This document shows positions 58,434 to 64,000 of a stretch of 64,000 nt of DNA, piece by piece. The DNA is from Erodium maritimum (lineage: Eukaryota > Streptophyta > Magnoliopsida > Geraniales > Geraniaceae), in NCBI GenBank assembly GCA_963921825.1, contig OY997591.1:48257825-48321824 (forward strand), in the 5' to 3' direction. A program made the translations under genes and the position numbers. Positions within the stretch are counted from its first letter, which is position 1, and each line of letters opens with the position of its first letter. The notes beneath the pieces are model-generated. The model ran no database searches, was not told the DNA's origin, and was given only the letters and a program-made list of their open reading frames with translations.

Positions 58434-58883
58434 CACTTCAATGATTTCCAACATCGAATGGATACATGGGATATGACATTCAAGGACTTATTACGCCGCC
58501 ATGACGGCTCGCGGGAAGTCCACATCCTCAGACGTGGTGTCTAGTACCATACCGTCCTCTATAAGTGCAATTGTAATGGGTAAAATTTGTTTCGGTTGAA
58601 CGAGACAACAATAAAAGCACACAAAACTTTGTCATGAGGCTCGAGACAAAGGACAACAAGGAGTTTTACAGAGATTTGTTAGATGTTGTTGAGCTTTTCT
58701 ACTAGGATGGGTTATCGGTAGTGGTTTTTAAATGTCGGTGGTATGATGAGCCAAAAGCAGTTGTGGATCCTCATGGGATGTGTTGTTACATCTAAGTTGG
58801 CAATGTTTGTGTCAAGAAAGATGTTAATCGAGATTTCAGAAGACACCATGTGCGTGCCCAGCAATAAAGAATATAAGAGATGT
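58434..58883 (+). pseudogene. CACTA transposase C-terminal end
   Basis: FVSVERDNNKSTQNFVMRLE, TKDNKEFYRDLLDVVELFY, a stop, then DGLSVVVFKCRWYDEPKAV match the conserved TNP2 ending (a TQNSGV-like motif, then YG.L..I.EL.Y and an F.C.WVD motif). The TAG within this block and frame shifts make it inactive. Confidence 0.75.
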
Positions 58884-61770
58884 CAACTGACATCTGCGTA
58901 TCCGATGCTGTAGACTTGTTTCCTAAACAAATATATATTAATGAATATATATTGTATTCGTTTTAGGAAGTAAGCTATGTTTCCAAAACTCAAATATACT
59001 TATCTAATAGATATCTAATCTATTTAGTAAGTATTCTATCACAAGGAATCTTGAAGATATGTTAAAGATTTGTTTTCTCCTTTAAAGATACTATTGCGAT
59101 AGATATTGGGAAATATTCTTGCGCAAGAAAACTTAATGATTTGGCAAGATCACGACTCCAAGGACTAAGGAAACCCTAAGAGACATGTTCACAAGCTATA
59201 AGAGCTATTTAATTCGTGAAGATATTCAGAGCTCCAAATGATCGTTGTTTGATCCGAGATGTTAGTCGGAATGTCATCTGACATCTGGAACGCGCACGTG
59301 TCATATTTTGAAGATAAGGATCGCGTGTTTGATGATAAGTATCTTATGTTTCCTATATTGAATGTACTTCTATTCCAAGCATCTTATTCGTTTAGGGATT
59401 GTTTCTTAACTTGAATATACTAATATCAAAGATCTGTTTGCTTTAAGAATTATTCCAGGATAAGGAAACTTGGAGATACAACGTGATCGTGACTCTAAGG
59501 ATTAACTAAACCCTAGGAGCCGCGACTATAATAGAGGGAGAAGCTATAAAAAAAATGAAGGGAGTTGCCATTAGCTGTTGATCGCGATTACAGAGCGTCA
59601 TCGAAATTATTCTAGTGATCATAGTTGGTTGTCGACATCACCATCGACATCTGTCGAAGCCATCTCTTCTTTATTGTTCTTTGTTTATGATTCTAGGGCT
59701 CCTAAATGTGTTGGACTATGTGTTGAGAGACTCGATGAACTAAACAAAGAAGGACAAACTTATGCTCAAACTCTATTTGTAACTAAATGAGTGATTGAGT
59801 GTCTTTTGGGTTGTGAGACGTGAATCCACAAAGAACACCCGTGAAGAACTAGACCGCAAAGCTAAATCGAGACTAGGGCCGTCTCAAGCTTTAAGCGAGT
59901 TAAGCAACCGCTTAAGGCCTCATATCGAAAAAAACCTCATAAAATTAAATAATAAACCGTTTATGACGTTGAATCAAAAAAGGCTCCATAAAATTAAGGA
60001 CTCGTTATTATTTGATCAAATCTAATCAAACGAAAATGTTAGATTTCTAATTTTAAAATTAAATTTTATTACTAATTGTGCCAATTTTGATCTCGATACA
60101 AATTTGTTCTTTAGAAAAAAAACAATTCTCATCCAAAAGAAAGACAAATTTCTTGATTGTTTAATGTTCTTACAGCTCTATGGGTCTTTATTTAGCAGTG
60201 AAAACTATCGTTAACGAAATAAAACATGCAAGTTCAATTTACCAATGATTAGTGAACTAAATAGGGATCAAACAAAAAAAATGGAACAAAACCAAAGAAA
60301 AAAGTGTGAATATCTATATACCACACTATAATATTTGTTTGAGGAATGAGAAATAATTTGTCAACTTCATTACGAAAATGCTTAAACCAAAGTAACATGA
60401 GAAAGTAAGTTGTCTAAAGAAAAAGAAACTCTTCCAAATTTATTGCAATAAAATAGGTATTATGAAAGTTTCATTTCATGATTAATCAAATTAATTAAGA
60501 TAATAAATAGAGTTGGCTTTATATACCTATCACATGAAGTTGTATTATTCAGACTCTAGGAAAATGATTCACTCATTGGCGAATGGAGATGTTTCCCAGT
60601 CGTTGATATGAAGATGCTCAACAAAGCACAAAGACCAGAGGTCATAAACATGAATGATGATTTATTTCTTCTTCTTGAGTTCAAAATCAAAATAAAAATG
60701 AGTTTGTTTATAAGCGTCTTTAATCTTTAGAGAGTAACAACAATTACATGAAGGTGGACATATATCCTGAGGTAACCAGAAGAATGTGTTGGGCTTGTCC
60801 TATTTTGTTTTTGTCGGTTAAACGGTGGATTTCAATACCAAATACCCTTAGTTCTTAAAAATTCTTACTTACTTACTCCTTGCAATGTTCTTCTAAGTTC
60901 GTACGGGTTTCTTATTTTTGGTTATATTTTATTGATCATAGTTAAAACTCATATTTAGTATTTAAAAATATCTTTTAAGTGTGAAATTTTCTAGAAGATA
61001 ATGACAATAGCTAGTCATACACAATGTCACATATATTGTAGATAATTTAGTGCAATTTTCTAGAATTATCTTGAACTTATCACATCCAAACATGGCATGA
61101 ATATATCTTATTTAGTGATAAATGTGAATCGTTAAATATTTTGATTTTTGTATTGAATTTCTAGACGGTAAATCTTATCCATCGATGGTATCTTGTTAGA
61201 AACTAAAACTCATCATCCATTTTATATTTTTTAGTGTTATAAATAGATGTTGAAGCTCATTTTCTCAATATGATCTAGTATAATCTTTTTATATGAGCAA
61301 TTTTACTTATTATCCTATTATATTCTTTCATAAGAAAAAAAGTTATCGATCAAATTCTTGCTTAAGGCCCCAATAATCATTGGGCCGGCCCTGACCGAGA
61401 CTAAGGGCTCGAAGTGATCCAAGACTGCAGGATCTTGAAGAGTAGGATCGAGTGAGGAGCTCGGATACAGGGGGAGCCTTGAGATAGGTTTTGCACTTTA
61501 TAATATTAGCATAGGTTTGATCTGGATGATATGAGGAACTTGTATGTTGTTTATTACTTGATAGTGAAAACCATTCCACTGGCAGAGTTCCCCCAGACAC
61601 AGGTGATGATGCACCGAAATGGGTAACAAACTTGCGTGTCTTGATTGTTTGCTCTTATTGTTTTTATGTCTCCATACTATTTAGACGCAAGATGTCAGTT
61701 CATATGTCTTAACATCTGCCGACCAGTAATATTTTGGACAACATATTACTACTGCACATAAACAAAATTT
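58884..61770 (+). mobile_element. 5' LTR and primer-site edge of a Copia element, SIRE/Maximus-like
   Basis: It starts TGTCAACTGACATCTGCG and carries further TGTCA(T/G)CTGACATCT-like motifs at about 59269-59290 and 61689-61725, a common feature of SIRE/Maximus LTRs. A TATA-like ACTATAATAGAGG lies at 59525. The right end falls near 61770, just before the primer-like TGATATCAGAGC (61776-61787). Without the hAT insert it is about 1.36 kb. No coding part follows, so the element is partial. The lineage name is tentative. Confidence 0.6.
59876..61395. mobile_element. Non-autonomous hAT-like element
   Basis: About 1.52 kb between CGAGACTA at 59868-59875 and 61396-61403, an 8-base target repeat as in hAT elements. 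The left end GGGCCGTCTCAAGC and right end (minus strand GTCAGGGCCGGCCC) share the GGGCCG core, and both are followed by a CTTAAGGCC-type motif. The interior is AT-rich with no transposase. The second copy at 63263 shares the terminal text. Confidence 0.75.
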
Positions 61771-61792
61771 AAATTGATATCAGAGCATGTCA

Positions 61793-63262
61793 CCTATTAT
61801 ACGTGGTGTGATCCTGTAGGGATAAATTCGGATGTGTCATTACAGGGAGACAAGTATAATTGGCTTAGCGGAAGTGAGTCATCTACTAGGATGGAGGTGC
61901 AGCTAGACATAGCTATTATTTCGCCTGATCTCCAATTAATGTGGTTGAATGCCCATTTAGATAATGTAGGGATATCCACCTCTGACCACCTCCCCATCTT
62001 GTTCGACTCAGAATGCAGGATTGAACCCATTAGCTCACAGCATTTTCGATTCGAAAACATATAGGCAGAGGATCCGGAATGTGGCCATATCATCCAGAAA
62101 TAGTGGGGTGACCCAGATGATCGGGCTATTCTGAATAAGACAAAATAAAAGGGTGAGGCGTTGGAGAAGTAGGGCAAGGAAGTATACAATGCTCTTTCCC
62201 GGAAGATCTTTCGATATGAAAGGGACATTCTCTGGTTGAATGGAAAGGGAGATCGTACCAGTATTCAGAAACACGGGCTCTACAAATTCAGTATGATGTC
62301 GCGTTTGATAGAAAAGCGGCGTTCTGGAGGCATATGGCAAAACAACATTGGCTAACAAAAGGAGACCGAAATACCAAGTTTTTTATAGCCTCCGCCTCCC
62401 AACGAAAGAATATCAACAAAGTGACAGAACTTAAAAACGTGAATAGCATGGTGCTAACTTGGTATACAAGCCTGAGAAATCACATTCTCTCGTTCTGCAA
62501 AGCTCGCTCAACAAGGTCATAGTGTTCGAGTGCTTCTTGGCTTCCCCGGTTTCCGCAACAGGTCACTACAACACATAACGTCACTTTGATGGCTCTAGTA
62601 ACCTCGGAAGAGGTAATAGATGCCACTTTTTCAATGGGCCCCAACAAGTCTCCGGGCCCGGATGGCCTCAATCATTTCTTCTACCAAAAATACTAGGCTC
62701 CAGTAGGGGAAGATGTCACCTCCTACGTTTGTAGGATCCTTGAAGGGGGGGAGGTACCGCCCTCACTTAATGAAACTATGATGGTACTTATCTCGAAGGT
62801 GGAGGCTCCAATGAGTCTCAAGGATCTTCGTCTCATTGCTTTATGTAATGTGTTGTTCAAAATAGTCTCGAAGGTTGAAGTAAACAAACTCAAGGGTATT
62901 TTGGAAGGAATCATATCACCCTCGCAGTGTGCTTTTGTCTCGGGGCGCTCAATTCAAGACATCATTATTCTCTCGTTCGAAGCCCTCCATTTCATGAAGA
63001 ACAAGAAGAAAGATCGAGAGGGTGGGTAGCATTAAAGTTAGACACGAGCAAACTACGACAGAGTAGAGTGGGGCTTCCTATGGGACATAATGAGAGCACT
63101 CGGCTTCAGGGAAGAGTGGATATCGCTACTGAGGTGATGTACCTACTCGGTCAGATACAAATATTGTGGTAGAATGTCGTCATGCAGGCCTTGTCCAACC
63201 GGAAAGGGGCATTCGTCAAGGGGACCCCTTGTCCCCATTCATGTTCATGTTTTGTAAGGACA
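61793..63262 (+). pseudogene. LINE ORF2: endonuclease C-terminus and reverse transcriptase
   Basis: LDIAIISPDLQLMWLNAHL and TSDHLPILFD (61900-62010) match the end of the APE-type endonuclease, which nicks the target. AKQHWLTKGDRNTKFFIASA (62340) starts the linker. MGPNKSPGPDGLNHFFYQKY (62635-62695), LISKVEAPMSLKDLRLIALC, IVSKVEVNKLKGILEGIISP and SQCAFVSGRSIQDIIILSFE are RT blocks. GIRQGDPLSPFMFMFC (63205-63255) is the late RT block. The catalytic YADD block is not present before the insert. Stops interrupt it at several points, for example 62062 and 62695. Confidence 0.85.
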
Positions 63263-63470
63263 GGGCTGTCTTTATATAATTAGTGGCCTTAAGCAAAAAA
63301 AATGAAAATGGGCCTTTTAGCAATTACAATGAAGACAGTATATCGATATTTTATTAATATAATAAATAAAAATACACTTTAGGCAGATAATGTATTGTTC
63401 TATAAATTATGCTTTCTATTTGACATTGTTTTACAATATAAAACACAAATTAAACTATAGAACCTGACAT
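63263..63470. mobile_element. Second hAT-like element, one end
   Basis: CAGGGCTGTCTTTATATAAT followed by GTGGCCTTAAGC matches the inverted right end of the element at 59876-61395. It splits the LINE RT. I could not place its right end or target repeat. Confidence 0.55.
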
Positions 63471-64000
63471 AAAATAATCTACAAAAAATCTTGGATACCC
63501 CGACTCATAGGAAAGGAATCTTGGATAACCACGGAAAATCCAGAACTAGAACACTTGAATGTGGCAATACTTATGCCACAAGGCACGAGACAATAAAATA
63601 AAGAGATGGTCCGAAGTCTTTTTAACGAAAGAGACAAGTTAGCCATTCTTGTAGTGCAGACGAGTAACTCAGCCTTATCGGACTCATGATACTAGTTTGG
63701 GGAACATCTTGGCCAATATTCAGTCAAGTCGTCCTACGACATGGTCAATCATGACCATACCACCCCAAATATCCACTTAGACATCTGGATTTCAATATGT
63801 GCAAGGTGTCTCTAAGTAGCGACCAGACTTCGTTCACGCAAGGTGGAAATGGATTCAGTTTTCCCTATTTGTCAGGTGGGGGAGGAATCGAAATTTCATC
63901 TCCTTGTCACATGTCTGGTAGCGGCGGAATGTTGGCGACTAAACGGTTTTGTTCTCCCAACTGAAGTTGGGGACATCACAGAATGGTTGCGATCCATTCT
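63471..64000 (+). pseudogene. LINE ORF2 zinc-binding (zf-RVT) end
   Basis: From about 63840 the text reads KVEMDSVFPICQVGEESKFH then LLVTCLVAAECWRLNGF, close to the zf-RVT pattern (C..C....E...HL...C..A...W). This domain lies downstream of RT in plant L1 ORF2. The stretch 63471-63780 has no motif I can assign. The region between RT and zf-RVT is far shorter than in a full LINE. Confidence 0.7.

Larger units (their letters stand above)
54621..58883 (+). mobile_element. CACTA (En/Spm) transposase fragment, interrupted by a solo LTR
   Basis: Three stretches (54621-55190, 55300-55450, 58434-58870) translate in the order of the TNP2-type transposase C-terminal half, including the DUF4218 domain. 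The terminal CACTA repeats were not found: the left side is bounded by the Copia C LTR and the right by another Copia LTR. It is decayed and inactive. Confidence 0.75.
61793..64000 (+). mobile_element. LINE ORF2 (endonuclease, RT, zinc-binding end), running off the window
   Basis: L1-type ORF2 text begins directly after the Copia primer site, so the LINE lacks its 5' part. A hAT-like insert lies at about 63263-63470 and LINE text resumes before the right edge. Many stops and frame changes are present, so the copy is dead. Its 3' end lies outside the window. Confidence 0.85.

Overview
This window is plant nuclear heterochromatin built almost entirely from transposable elements nested inside one another. 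The coding remains are the families that dominate flowering-plant intergenic DNA: Ty1/copia, Ty3/gypsy chromovirus with long LTRs, L1-type LINEs, CACTA, Mutator-like (MULE) and hAT elements. Most LTR elements prime from a match to initiator tRNA-Met. I found no convincing host gene, no rRNA or tRNA gene and no CRISPR. The window looks like a seed plant, probably a eudicot, but the sequence does not name a species. All comparisons here were made by eye.

Layout. The outermost frame on the right is a decayed CACTA transposase on the plus strand (54621-55564 and 58429-58883), split by a solo gypsy LTR (55565-58428, target repeat ATTCG). A minus-strand Copia element, called C here, appears to sit inside that CACTA. 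Its pieces are 1-952 (3' LTR and RNase H), 20832-21685 (RT), 31258-33518 (IN, PR, gag, leader), 37762-37862 and 44325-44498 (leader, primer site), and 54149-54620 (5' LTR). Everything between these pieces entered C later.

Inside C, 953-20831 is a cluster of a second Copia family (A). It is interrupted by a solo gypsy LTR (4141-7284) and a plus-strand gypsy element (12764-20404). At 21686-31257 lies a gypsy element with two LTRs and the target repeat ATTC/C on both sides. An L1 LINE with a 13-bp target repeat spans 33532-37748 and carries two MULE-like elements (35957-37285 and 37322-37710). A partial gypsy copy (37863-40904) abuts a foldback remnant (40905-41166). A 3.1-kb MULE (41191-44324) carries two convergent gene-like units, one coding a GRF zinc finger plus a membrane anchor. 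A poly(A)-tailed retroposon (44499-54148) was entered by a Copia element (D, 44862-52930, repeat AAAAC).

Right of the CACTA lie a Copia LTR resembling the SIRE/Maximus type (58884 to about 61770) holding a 1.5-kb hAT-like element, then a LINE ORF2 running off the window and holding a second hAT-like insert.

How the parts relate. No pathway is encoded. The order of insertion can be read from who interrupts whom: CACTA first, then C, then A, the LINE and the retroposon, then the gypsy LTR copies, MULEs and D. The long gypsy LTRs share a 57-bp minisatellite of very different copy number and a conserved hairpin followed by a splice-acceptor-like tract. The two gypsy copies with internal DNA share the same layout without a gag.
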